Notes: generated from the sequence alone by a model not told the origin. 64,000 nt of DNA from Streptomyces sp. ISL-43 (GCF_018614195.1 NZ_JAGGOT010000008.1:118762-182761), one strand, 5' to 3'; shown: positions 8,558-16,910, numbered from the stretch's first letter. Translations and numbers: made by a program.

Positions 8558-9206
8558 TGAAAACGGCCGTACGCCGCCTCAAGCCGAGGTGGTGATGCGG
8601 AGAACGGTATGGGGATGGTTCAAGGACATGATCCGCGCCCTGATCGACTGGTCCGCCCGCAGGCCACTGACCGAACCCGCAGGGCACCAGTCGATTCCCC
8701 ACTCTTCAGACGTCCGCATGATGGTCTGGGCCATCACTGTGGTTGATCTCATCACCGGCGTGGTGGTCGACGGGATGGTCCCGCCGGCGTTCCGACCGCT
8801 TCACCTCCTCTGGGTCGTGGGTGTTCTGGTGCTGTCGCTCGGCTTCTGTGCGATGACCGCTCGCACCCCCCACCTGATCAACGAATCAACTCTCCGCGTG
8901 CGCACCGGGCCCCTGCGGGAGCTGACCATCCCGCTCGCCAAGGTGAGCACTGTGCGTCATGCGCACGGCGCCGTCACGAGCCACGGGCTGCGCCGCGTGC
9001 TGGACGAAAGCGACGCGGTGGCCTGCTCTGTCAGTAGCGCCACCACCCTCATCCTCGATTTGACGCACGCCATTCCGGTGAAGTTCCGGAAGGGGGGCAC
9101 CGTGATGGCTAGCCGGATCTACTTTTCGGCCGATGAGCCTTCGAAGGCCGCACAACTGATCAACCGTGCGGCCGTTCGCAGCGGCGAAAGGATGACGGGT
9201 TCCTGA
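8550..9206 (+). CDS. Membrane protein of unknown function in RiPP operon
   Basis: A 218-aa protein I cannot assign. It has a cytoplasmic-looking N-terminus, two membrane helices (about residues 60-80 and 85-110), and a soluble C-terminal domain of mixed strands ('STLRVRTGPLRELTIPLAKV') whose layout resembles bacterial PH-like domains found after two helices. It overlaps the HTH gene upstream and lies 2 bp before the kinase gene, so it belongs to the RiPP operon. Immunity or assembly of a membrane complex are possible roles. Confidence 0.6.
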   Translation: MTDENGRTPPQAEVVMRRTVWGWFKDMIRALIDWSARRPLTEPAGHQSIPHSSDVRMMVWAITVVDLITGVVVDGMVPPAFRPLHLLWVVGVLVLSLGFCAMTARTPHLINESTLRVRTGPLRELTIPLAKVSTVRHAHGAVTSHGLRRVLDESDAVACSVSSATTLILDLTHAIPVKFRKGGTVMASRIYFSADEPSKAAQLINRAAVRSGERMTGS

Positions 9207-9208
9207 AC

Positions 9209-10312
9209 ATGACCACATCCATTGAACCGATGTCGGCCGGGGATCTCGACGGATCTCCGGAAGTGGAATCCCTGCTGGCGAGACTGGGACTGGGCTCCCT
9301 CTCCAGTCAGCCGGATGTGCGGAAGCTGCCCGGCCGGAACACGAACTGGATCGGTACCACGGACATGGGCCGAGGAGTCTTCGTCAAGCGACTCGCCGGT
9401 CCGTCCGAGATGACCGCGGCACGGATCCGGCAGTGCCTCGCCTTTGACCGGATGCTCCGGAACGGCGGGCCCTCAGGGCTCCTTTCCCCTCACTGTCTGG
9501 GAGCCGACGCGGAAGCCCACCTCCTCGTGTACGAGGCCGTACCAGGGGCGAAGACAGCTGCCGAGTTGGTGCGCGAGGACGAGCTCGGCGACGACCTGAT
9601 GTACTCCGTGGGAAGAACGGTGGGACTGCTCCACAACCTGCCGTCCGAAGAGCTTCCACAAGGCGCCGAGACCACACCTCTCCTACCCTCCGCAGAACTC
9701 CTCGACGGCATACCGATCTCCCTGTTCGAGGCCTCTTCGGCCGCCGAGCTGCAGGTGTGGAGCGTCATGCAGAACGACCTCCCCCTCGCAGGTGCCCTAC
9801 GCCGGCTCCTCGAAGAGGAACAGCGAGCCGGCCTGGTGGCCGCCCACTGCGACTTGCGGCTCGATCAATTCCTCGTCGCCGACGGCCGGGTCCACCTGAC
9901 CGACCTCGAAGAGTTCCAGGCTGGTGACCCCGCCCGTGACATCGGAGGCGTCATCGGAGACCTGCTGCACCGCGCCCTGCTGGCTGCGGTGGCCCAAGAG
10001 GATCCGTATGCGGACGAGCCGGTGTCCCATGCCCAGATGGTGGCGCGGCTGACGGATGGCATCCGAACGGTCCGCCCCCGGATCGAGATCTTCTGGCAGG
10101 GATACCTCAGCGAGCGGCCCGGTGCGGGCGACGTCGCAGGCCGAGTGGTGGCGTTCGCCGGCTGGCATCTGCTCGATCGCCTGCTGGCGGGTGCCAGGAA
10201 CGCACCGCGTCTGGCAGCCATCCCTCGCGCGGTGGCCGGCATAGGCAGAAAGGCACTGCTCACGCCTGAGGCATTCATTTCAACCCTCGGACTGGCGGAG
10301 GCCACACGATGA
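9209..10312 (+). CDS. APH-type phosphotransferase (class V LanK / TvaC-like)
   Basis: A 367-aa protein of the aminoglycoside-phosphotransferase fold. The N-lobe has 'GVFVKRLAG' (candidate ATP-binding Lys) and the catalytic loop is 'HCDLRLDQFL' with H213 and D215; the usual loop Asn is replaced by Q220. The metal-binding segment is 'LTDLEEFQAGDPARDIGG'. Kinases with this loop, paired with a HopA1-like protein, phosphorylate Ser/Thr for dehydration in class V lanthipeptides (lexapeptide LxmK) and thioamitides (TvaC). Its stop overlaps the HopA1-like gene start. Assigning a peptide substrate rests on this context. Confidence 0.8.
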   Translation: MTTSIEPMSAGDLDGSPEVESLLARLGLGSLSSQPDVRKLPGRNTNWIGTTDMGRGVFVKRLAGPSEMTAARIRQCLAFDRMLRNGGPSGLLSPHCLGADAEAHLLVYEAVPGAKTAAELVREDELGDDLMYSVGRTVGLLHNLPSEELPQGAETTPLLPSAELLDGIPISLFEASSAAELQVWSVMQNDLPLAGALRRLLEEEQRAGLVAAHCDLRLDQFLVADGRVHLTDLEEFQAGDPARDIGGVIGDLLHRALLAAVAQEDPYADEPVSHAQMVARLTDGIRTVRPRIEIFWQGYLSERPGAGDVAGRVVAFAGWHLLDRLLAGARNAPRLAAIPRAVAGIGRKALLTPEAFISTLGLAEATR

Positions 10313-11319
10313 ACGGCATGCCCTCACACCGTGTTGCCGGTTTCGGCCCGGCTCTCGAATCGGCGCCCCTGCTGTCCGAGAAACTCGAAGACGTACTGGA
10401 CAGCGTGCACGTAAACAGGGACGGGCTGACCGCATCGGTGAGCGGGAGAGCCGTCACGGGCACGTCCCCCCTCACTCTCTCCGGGCAGCTTGCCACCGCT
10501 CTCTATCAAGTGATTCACGTCGGCAGGCCGGCGGTGGAAGAGGGCCGTGGGCCAGACTCACTGGAGCGCGACCTGGAAGCCGAGCTGGCCGGTGCGGTGC
10601 CTCACCGATACACCCGGCACCGTGTCCCGGTCCTCACCGAAGACCAGTCCGGCCTGATCGTCGGGCTGACGGGGGTACGAGTCCGCCTCGGACCGGGCCG
10701 CCTCGCCGAAGGAGTCGCCGAATCGCAACGTGAGGCCACCATCCTCGTCGCAGCCGCGCGGCCCTCGCTGTCCCCCGGCTTCTTTCTGGCCGACGGGTCG
10801 ATGCCCTTGGCCGGGGATGACCCGGTACTGAGGGTCTACGTGCATGTGAGGACACCGGAAGCCGCAGTCGAATCATGGTCGAAGGCCCTGGAGTATCTGG
10901 AGGCACACTCCGTCCCCTACCGGGCCAAGGCATCTTCATCCCGTGGACTCCTCCCACGGAGGGATGGCGTGGTGGTCTATGTGGGAAGCCGCCATCAAGC
11001 CGCTCTCCCCGGGCTGGCGCAGGCGGTGACGGGGACCAGCGACCTCGGCAGCGATTGCTCACCGTTCACGCGGGCCCTGGCCCCGGGGGTCGCTCTCGCC
11101 TGGGAGCCCGACGACACCAGGCCGGGTATGCGCAACACGAGTCTCGGGGAGCACCGGTCCCGGGCGATTGCCGCCGGCCTGGTCAAGGAGGCGACTCAAC
11201 CTGACGGCCGACTCAAGGCCACTTTTGTACGGGACGCCTTGCTGGAAGCAGGTATTGACCCGTCGGACCCATCGCGCAACCTGTCCTCTCCACCGTTTAT
11301 CTCCCTCATTGAAAACTGA
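10309..11319 (+). CDS. HopA1-like protein (class V LanY / TvaD-like)
   Basis: A 336-aa protein with the features of the HopA1 effector family: 'HVGRP' in the N-terminal third, 'VRVYVHVRTPEAAVESW' in the middle, and the C-terminal 'SPFTRALAPGVALAWEPDD' with 'HRSRAIAAGLV'. In characterised class V systems (lexapeptide LxmY, cacaoidin, thioviridamide TvaD) such proteins eliminate phosphate from phospho-Ser/Thr made by the partner kinase. The start ATG overlaps the kinase stop. The gene ends 160 bp before the precursor gene, so the modification genes sit on both sides of the substrate. Confidence 0.8.
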   Translation: MNGMPSHRVAGFGPALESAPLLSEKLEDVLDSVHVNRDGLTASVSGRAVTGTSPLTLSGQLATALYQVIHVGRPAVEEGRGPDSLERDLEAELAGAVPHRYTRHRVPVLTEDQSGLIVGLTGVRVRLGPGRLAEGVAESQREATILVAAARPSLSPGFFLADGSMPLAGDDPVLRVYVHVRTPEAAVESWSKALEYLEAHSVPYRAKASSSRGLLPRRDGVVVYVGSRHQAALPGLAQAVTGTSDLGSDCSPFTRALAPGVALAWEPDDTRPGMRNTSLGEHRSRAIAAGLVKEATQPDGRLKATFVRDALLEAGIDPSDPSRNLSSPPFISLIEN

Positions 11320-11391
11320 CGGGACCACTTAACCGATCATCAAAACGATCTTGCCCGCTCCACGACTGACCCCCTACGTTTCTACTCGTCG

Positions 11392-11420
11392 CCGGAAAGA
11401 GATTCCAACAAGCTTTCCGG
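11392..11420. promoter_or_regulatory. Inverted repeat in precursor promoter region
   Basis: CCGGAAAG (11392-11399) and CTTTCCGG (11413-11420) flank a 13-base loop that contains GATTCCAACAAG. The element lies about 60-85 bp upstream of the precursor start codon. The loop shares TTCCAACAA with 4100-4108 upstream of the transporter operon. Operator or weak terminator are both possible. Confidence 0.45.
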
Positions 11421-11478
11421 AACACTAAATTGTCTGCATGCGGAAACTATCTGCATCTTGAACAATAGAGGAGAAGTC

Positions 11479-11622
11479 ATGAACGACGTAGAGCTGGCCA
11501 CCGGTTTCGACGCTTACGCCGATGTGAACGAGATGGCCGCTGAGGTCACCCCGGACGAGGCTCCCTCGCCGCAGACCATCATCTCGCTGAGCATCGTCGC
11601 CAGCTTCAAGTGGGGCTGCTGA
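11479..11622 (+). CDS. RiPP precursor peptide (class V lanthipeptide-like, AviCys)
   Basis: A 47-aa ORF, preceded by GAGGAG seven bases before the ATG. The acidic leader (residues 1-31) ends '...DEAPSP' and the proposed core is QTIISLSIVASFKWGC. The only cysteine is the last residue; S42 lies five positions before it, the spacing of the aminovinyl-cysteine ring in thioviridamide and, from memory, in cacaoidin, whose precursor also ends in Trp-Gly-Cys. T33, S36 and S38 are further dehydration candidates. All the enzymes expected for AviCys formation are encoded around it. A Pro at residue 31 fits removal of the leader by the prolyl oligopeptidase at 14304. Calling is by composition, context and ribosome site; no homolog search was possible. 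Confidence 0.85.
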   Translation: MNDVELATGFDAYADVNEMAAEVTPDEAPSPQTIISLSIVASFKWGC

Positions 11623-11639
11623 ACCAGCGCGCAACGTGT

Positions 11640-11676
11640 CCTGTACGGCCGGCGGTTCGTCCGCCGGCCGTACAGG
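11640..11676 (+). terminator. Strong hairpin after precursor gene (attenuator)
   Basis: CCTGTACGGCCGGCGG - TTCGT - CCGCCGGCCGTACAGG: a 16-bp perfect stem 17 bases after the precursor stop and 64 bases before the next gene. It has no U-tract. RiPP operons often carry such a structure to produce far more precursor than enzyme transcript, so partial termination or 3'-end stabilisation is likely. Confidence 0.8.
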
Positions 11677-11739
11677 TCGTCCTCGAGGAATACATGCCGT
11701 TCAACCGTTCCAGCGACAAGCCACTTGAAGGGGGCACGT

Positions 11740-12732
11740 ATGGGCGTATCTGTTCTTCTTCCTTTCATGCCGACGGGTGGCAGGCAACTCCTACCCTTCG
11801 CGGAAATCGTCCAAGCCGGATCTGCCGACCGTCTATGGACCGGCCAGTCCCTGCTGATCGAACCGCATGCCGCTCTGGCGTATGCGGCAGGAGCCGGCGT
11901 ACGAATCCCGATCGGTACCAGCGTGGCTCTGATGCCGTTGCGCCACCCCTTCCAAGCCGCCCTCCAGGCACGGTCACTGGCCGCCTTGTCCGGTCACCCG
12001 GTGGTGGCTGGCCTAGGAACCGGCCCCGCCCCCTTTGTGCAATCCCTCCGCGGAAGCGGATACGCCAGCCCACTCGGGGCTGTGCGTGAATACGCCACCA
12101 TCGTCCGGAACCTTCTCGCCGGTACCGTGGTCGAGCTCCCCGGGGAGTACTACTCAATGGGCGGAGCGCTTCCTCCCATGAACACCCCGCCGGTCGAACT
12201 CGGCCTCGGCGTACTTAGGCCTCGGATGGCCGAGCTCGCCGGTGAGCTGGCCGACGTGGCCATCACCTGGCTGACCCCTCCGAACTACCTTGCCGAAGTC
12301 ATCGTTCCCGCTCTCGGCAGGGGCGCGGAACGCGCTGGGCGACCGCGCCCGCGTGTGGCGGCGGTGGTCCACGTCTCGGTGGACGACGTCGACCGCGATC
12401 ACGTGCGTGTCATCCAGGCCGCCTCTCACGCCCACCTACGGGCCCCTCACTACCAGGACATGCTGCACCGCGCCGGTGTCGAGGTGAACCTCGACGACCT
12501 TGCCGGAACCGCCGCCCGGCTCATCGACAGCCGGACAGCCGCCGTTGGCAGCGTCGACGACATCCTGCGGACCGTCGCCGCCTACCGGAAGGCCGGCGTG
12601 GACGAGGTGGTGATCAGCACTGTAGGACTCCAGGCCACGGGCGGAACATCCACCTCGCTCGCTGCTCTCGCCGCGATCACAGAAGCCGCCTCGGCCCGTC
12701 CGGCGACGGCCGGCCATGGGAGCCACCGATGA
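11740..12732 (+). CDS. LLM-class F420-dependent oxidoreductase (LxmJ-like)
   Basis: A 330-aa luciferase-like monooxygenase-fold protein: 'VSVLLPFMPTGG' at the N-terminus, 'HPFQAALQARSLAALSGHPVVAGLGTG' (the conserved cofactor-side segment) and a C-terminal 'GSVDDILRTVAAYRKAGVDEVVIS'. This is the F420-dependent type. In class V lanthipeptide clusters the homologous enzyme (LxmJ, CaoJ) reduces dehydroalanine or dehydrobutyrine to D-Ala or D-Abu. ATG 11740 is chosen because GAAGGGGG lies just upstream; a TTG 15 bases earlier is unlikely. Overlaps the decarboxylase gene by 4 bases. Confidence 0.85.
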   Translation: MGVSVLLPFMPTGGRQLLPFAEIVQAGSADRLWTGQSLLIEPHAALAYAAGAGVRIPIGTSVALMPLRHPFQAALQARSLAALSGHPVVAGLGTGPAPFVQSLRGSGYASPLGAVREYATIVRNLLAGTVVELPGEYYSMGGALPPMNTPPVELGLGVLRPRMAELAGELADVAITWLTPPNYLAEVIVPALGRGAERAGRPRPRVAAVVHVSVDDVDRDHVRVIQAASHAHLRAPHYQDMLHRAGVEVNLDDLAGTAARLIDSRTAAVGSVDDILRTVAAYRKAGVDEVVISTVGLQATGGTSTSLAALAAITEAASARPATAGHGSHR

Positions 12733-13334
12733 ACCAAAGCCCCATGACGCTTCCGGAGTTCTCGCCCAAGCGTCTGCTCCTGGTAGGTACAGGTGCCCTC
12801 GGCGTCTCGTCTCTGCCCGGATGGCTCGGCTGGCTGCGTGAAGGCTATCCGGACGTCGAGACCCGGGTCGTACTCACCAGGCAGGCCACCTCGTTCGTCA
12901 CGCCCGCGGCGCTCACCGCGATCGGTGGCAGGGCCGTCCTTCTCGACGCGTGGCCCACCGAACCTCAAGTGGCCGCTCCGCATGTCGAACTGGGCCAGTG
13001 GGCGGAGGCCGTCGCCGTCTACCCGGCCACCTTCCACTTCACCAGCCGTCTCGCCCTCGGGCTGGCAGATACACCTGTGATGCTCGCTCTCCAATGCACA
13101 AGCGCTCCGATCGGGCTCGCTCCCGCGCTCCCGCCCGGCGGACTGCACAGTCACGCCTTCCAGTCCCACCTGGCCGCACTACATGAACGATCCAACGTGG
13201 TGGTCGCCGAACCCGAGGCAGGGCTCAGCACCACCACCGGGCGCCTCGATGCATCCACAGCCGCCCCCTTGCCCACTCTGCTGCAGCTGATCCAGAAGCG
13301 CTGGTCAGAGGGCGGCGGGGGAAGCACACGATGA
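12729..13334 (+). CDS. Peptidyl-cysteine decarboxylase flavoprotein (LanD / TvaF-like)
   Basis: A 201-aa HFCD-family flavoprotein. It has the N-terminal nucleotide-binding strand 'LLLVGTGALGVSSLPGWL', and 'APHVELGQWAEAVAVYPAT', which aligns with the EpiD segment containing the catalytic His and the conserved PAT motif. The family oxidatively decarboxylates a C-terminal cysteine to an enethiol, which then cyclises on a dehydro-amino acid to give S-aminovinyl-cysteine. That matches the C-terminal Cys of the nearby precursor exactly. Translationally coupled at both ends. Confidence 0.88.
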   Translation: MNQSPMTLPEFSPKRLLLVGTGALGVSSLPGWLGWLREGYPDVETRVVLTRQATSFVTPAALTAIGGRAVLLDAWPTEPQVAAPHVELGQWAEAVAVYPATFHFTSRLALGLADTPVMLALQCTSAPIGLAPALPPGGLHSHAFQSHLAALHERSNVVVAEPEAGLSTTTGRLDASTAAPLPTLLQLIQKRWSEGGGGSTR

Positions 13335-14257
13335 AGCCGCCATCAGTGGGTATCGGAGAGCGTGTCGTCGACCAGTACGGAACCGGCCACGTCCAGACCA
13401 AAATCATTTCCCGCTCCGACGGGGACTTCACCTGGATCCGAACTCCGGGTGCTGCTCGCAGTCAGCCGTTCGGCGGTCCCCCCGATCCGATCCGCAGCGC
13501 CCTGGCGGCATGGACCACGGGCCATTACCCGGGAGCCCGGTGCGTTCTTCCACAGCCGCATGGGCCGGAGCTGCGCTACACACTGCCCGGCCACCGATCA
13601 GCCGCCGAACTTCTGCTGTCCGGTGAGCCTGCGGCTCACACGACAGCAGAAGGCCTGCTCCACGGCCTTGGTGTCCTCTTGCGTGTCCTACACGAGACGA
13701 CCCTGCCTGCCGGTTCCGAGGCGTACACGCCGCTCACCTACCGGCGTTTGTCTTCCTGGACCGACACGCCGCAGGGCGACCGCGCGACGCGGCTCCACGG
13801 CGCCCTGCGTACCTCTCTCGGTCCGACCCGTTGGAACAGGGTCCGGCAGTGGCTCGGCGAACTGCTCGATGCCGAGAACCGTGTACTGGTTCACGGTGGA
13901 CCCGGCCTCGGCCTCCTGGTCGCGGCAGCTGGAGCGGACGCGGCTGCACTGCTCACCGGGGAGGACGCGGGGCTCGGCCCGCGGCAGGGTGACGTCGGTT
14001 GGGTACTGGGCGAACTGAGTGAACTGCGCACGTGGTCGACCCTTCATCGGCCATCGGCGGACTCCTCCTTGTGGGACAGGGCCGAAGCCGCCTTCAACCA
14101 CGGTTACGGACAGCAGCCCGATCTGCTCACCCATCGCGCTGCCGTCCTGCGCGTGCTGCTGCACCTGCACGACTTCTGCGTCTTCGTCACGTGGGACCAA
14201 GCCCAGGTCCAGCGGTACACGGCCCTACTCAAGGGCCTTATCGACGACCTGACATGA
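13331..14257 (+). CDS. APH-fold pseudokinase-like protein
   Basis: A 308-aa protein that appears to keep the C-lobe of the aminoglycoside-phosphotransferase fold but not its chemistry. The segment 'RVLVHGGPGLGLLVAAAG' occupies the place of the catalytic H-G-D loop with Gly instead of Asp, and 'LLTGEDAGLGPRQGDVGWVLGEL' matches the metal-binding segment and following helix. It overlaps the decarboxylase gene (ATGA). Class V and thioamitide clusters carry a second such protein (LanX or TvaE type), thought to act with the kinase/HopA1 pair; equating it with either is tentative. Confidence 0.65.
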   Translation: MKPPSVGIGERVVDQYGTGHVQTKIISRSDGDFTWIRTPGAARSQPFGGPPDPIRSALAAWTTGHYPGARCVLPQPHGPELRYTLPGHRSAAELLLSGEPAAHTTAEGLLHGLGVLLRVLHETTLPAGSEAYTPLTYRRLSSWTDTPQGDRATRLHGALRTSLGPTRWNRVRQWLGELLDAENRVLVHGGPGLGLLVAAAGADAAALLTGEDAGLGPRQGDVGWVLGELSELRTWSTLHRPSADSSLWDRAEAAFNHGYGQQPDLLTHRAAVLRVLLHLHDFCVFVTWDQAQVQRYTALLKGLIDDLT

Positions 14258-14303
14258 AGCGCCCGGCCCCGCCCGCCCCACGAGACAGGAACGAGGAGTA
14301 CCG

Positions 14304-16448
14304 TTGCCCGCGGGAACACAGTCGAAGAACCGTCTCATCTACCCCGCCGCTCGGCGCCGGCAACTCGTCGAGGTGATCCACGGACGAACCGTCTCCGATC
14401 CGTATCGGTGGCTGGAACAGCCGGACGACGACGAGACACGACAGTGGATGAGGGCACAGGACGAACTGAGCCACACCGTGCTCGACGATCTGCCGGGCCG
14501 TGAGTGGCTGCGCACCCAGCTCAGCGGGTTGGTCTCCGTCGGCGTGACCGGCCCGCCGGTATGGCGCGGCGCCCGGAAGTTCTTCATGAAGCGGCGGGCT
14601 GGCCAGGAGCACGCGGTCCTCCACATCGCCGATCCGGACGGCACCGAACAGGTGCTGCTCGACCCGATGACTCTCGACCCCACTGGACGCACCACGCTGG
14701 ACAGCTGGCAAGCCGATGCCGAAGGACGGCGGCTCGCATACCAGATATCGGTCGGTGGAGACCGGGACAGCCGTCTGTACGTTCTGGACATCGACACTGG
14801 AACATTGCTGGACGGGCCGATCACGGGGTGCAGGCAGTCCCCGGTCGCCTGGCTGCCCGAAGGCGAGAAATTTTACTACGTACGCAGCTCTCTCGCGGGA
14901 TCCCACTCCCGCGAGAACCGTTACCACCGGCGCGTCTACCTGCACACGATCGGAACGGACCCGGACACCTGCGACCAGGTCGTCTTCGGCGAGGACGGCC
15001 CGATGACCGCTGCCTACCACATCGCGGTAGGTCCAGGCGGCCGGTGGCTGACCGTAACCCGCACCACAGGCGCGGTCCGGCGCAACGAGATCTGGATCGC
15101 CGAACTCACGGAAGACAACCTGGCACGGCCCGCCTTCGTGCCCCTATATCAGGGCCAGGAAGCCCACACCAACGCCGTCGTCGGAAAAGACGGCCGGGTG
15201 TACATGCACACCGACCTCGATGCGCCCAGGGGCCGGCTCGCCGTCGTCGGCATCGAAGACCTGCAGAGCGGTGAGTGGACCGAACTCCTCCCCCAGGACC
15301 ACCAAGCTCGGCTGGAACACTTCGCCGTGCTCGACGGAGCCGGGCTGGAACGCGGCGTCCTGCTCGCCGGCTGGAGCCGCCACTCCATCAGCGAGATCAC
15401 GGTGCACGACCTGGAGACCGGGGACAGGCTCGGAGCCATCCCCCTGCCCGGACTGGGGGCGGTCGGGGAGATCCGGGGTAGGGGGCACGAAGCATGGTTC
15501 ACGTACACCGACCCGTTCACCCCCATCACCGTCTACCGTTGGGACGCCCTCACCCGCACCACCAGCGTGTGGGCCGTGCCCCCGAGCCAGGACACCGACG
15601 ACGGCGCTCACCCTCATGCGCAGCACCCCGTCGGAACCATGCAGCAGATCACCTGTGTCTCTCCCGACGGCACAGAAGTGCGAGTCACGGTCCTGGCTCC
15701 ACAGGGCCGCACCGGCCCCCTCCCCACCATCCTTTACGGATACGGCGGATTCGGGCTGTCACCGGCGCCCGTGTACAACCCGGAGGCTCTCGCCTGGGTC
15801 CAGGCCGGCGGGGTCTACGCCATAGCCCACGTGCGCGGCGGCCTCGAAGAGGGCACGCAGTGGCATGTCGCGGGAACGAGAGCGAACAAGCAGCGGTCCA
15901 TCGACGATTTCCACGCCGCGGCTAGGGCCCTTGTCAGCGGCCGTTGGACCGCCCACTCACAACTGGTGATCAGTGGCGAGTCGAACGGCGGGATGCTGGT
16001 CGGCGCCGCTCTCACCCAGCAACCGCACACTTACCGGGCGGCACTCTGCACGGCTCCCCTCCTGGACATGGTCCGCTACGAGCACTCTGGCCTGGGACCT
16101 TCCTGGACCGCCGAATACGGTTCCGCCTCGGTTCCCGAGGAGCTCGGCTGGCTGCTCGGCTACTCGCCGTACCACCGCGTTACGGCGGAAGCCGACTACC
16201 CAGCAGTGCTGTTCACCGTCTCCGACGGAGACACTCTGGTCGATCCCCTGCACGCACGGAAGATGTGCGCGGCGCTCCAGCACGCCGCCGGTGGAAAGGC
16301 TCAACCGGTTGGGCGAGGGCTGACACTGCTCCGTCGTGAAGCTGGCGTCGGTCACGGTGCGCGAGCTGTGAGCCGCATTGTCGAGCTGTCAGTCGATCAG
16401 CTGTCATTCGCCGCACAACAAACGGGGCTGCAGCTGCCGAGAACCTAG
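14304..16448 (+). CDS. Prolyl oligopeptidase (S9A), candidate leader peptidase
   Basis: A 714-aa S9A serine peptidase with a 7-bladed propeller region (about residues 75-400) and an alpha/beta-hydrolase domain. The catalytic Ser is S560 in 'GESNGG', with D643 in 'SDGDTLVDPLHARK' and H684 in 'GVGHGARA'. No signal peptide is seen, so it is cytoplasmic. TTG start with GAGGAG eight bases upstream, 46 bp after the previous gene. These enzymes cut after Pro; the precursor has Pro31 directly before its proposed core, and FlaP of flavipeptin (class III) is a known prolyl-oligopeptidase leader protease. The role here is inferred. Confidence 0.88.
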   Translation: MPAGTQSKNRLIYPAARRRQLVEVIHGRTVSDPYRWLEQPDDDETRQWMRAQDELSHTVLDDLPGREWLRTQLSGLVSVGVTGPPVWRGARKFFMKRRAGQEHAVLHIADPDGTEQVLLDPMTLDPTGRTTLDSWQADAEGRRLAYQISVGGDRDSRLYVLDIDTGTLLDGPITGCRQSPVAWLPEGEKFYYVRSSLAGSHSRENRYHRRVYLHTIGTDPDTCDQVVFGEDGPMTAAYHIAVGPGGRWLTVTRTTGAVRRNEIWIAELTEDNLARPAFVPLYQGQEAHTNAVVGKDGRVYMHTDLDAPRGRLAVVGIEDLQSGEWTELLPQDHQARLEHFAVLDGAGLERGVLLAGWSRHSISEITVHDLETGDRLGAIPLPGLGAVGEIRGRGHEAWFTYTDPFTPITVYRWDALTRTTSVWAVPPSQDTDDGAHPHAQHPVGTMQQITCVSPDGTEVRVTVLAPQGRTGPLPTILYGYGGFGLSPAPVYNPEALAWVQAGGVYAIAHVRGGLEEGTQWHVAGTRANKQRSIDDFHAAARALVSGRWTAHSQLVISGESNGGMLVGAALTQQPHTYRAALCTAPLLDMVRYEHSGLGPSWTAEYGSASVPEELGWLLGYSPYHRVTAEADYPAVLFTVSDGDTLVDPLHARKMCAALQHAAGGKAQPVGRGLTLLRREAGVGHGARAVSRIVELSVDQLSFAAQQTGLQLPRT

Positions 16449-16910
16449 TTCTCCCTTCTGCTAGATCGGTGCTCCACAGATCACTTATTCGCGAGGATCA
16501 ATTGATCACATCGTGGTCGGCAGCCGGTTAACGCGGTTGTTTAGATCTTAACCTCCACCGCACAACGCCCCGTTCGAGACGGTGATCAAGCACGGAGGTG
16601 CGTGCGCAGAAGTGTGACCTGCGGAGTACGGACCGAGACATAGTGATCGTCTGAACAGCCACTTCCGTTGCTAGCGAGCAGGGGCGGGTTGTGACCTGTG
16701 CCAGTGATGAGCCAGCGCGGCTGAGCCGGGCGAAAGCTGACGGCATGTGACACCAGCAGGGAGAACTTCAAGGCCATTGACAAGCATAAGAAACGAGGGA
16801 GTGAAATGACGAAACGAATCGCCTCCAGAGCCAGCGATCATTGGCCACGGGCTCGGTGATGCTGCTGGCAGTTCTGACGGCGCCGGGGGCACGCTTCGAC
16901 TGTTCCGACC
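16449..16910. other. Gene-poor 462-bp region with decayed coding traces
   Basis: No intact gene. From 16805 an ATG opens 'MTKRIASRAS', but the frame stops after 17 codons, while another frame continues with a hydrophobic stretch 'GSVMLLAVLTAPGA' that looks like a lost signal peptide. It runs into the degenerate secreted-peptide copy that follows. The first 350 bases show nothing beyond the short palindrome GATCAATTGATC. Confidence 0.5.

Noticed and set aside
11479..11622. Thioamitide interpretation of the RiPP precursor
   Set aside because: AviCys spacing and several enzymes match thioviridamide, but no YcaO or TfuA gene is present, so thioamides are not expected; the F420-type reductase points to class V.
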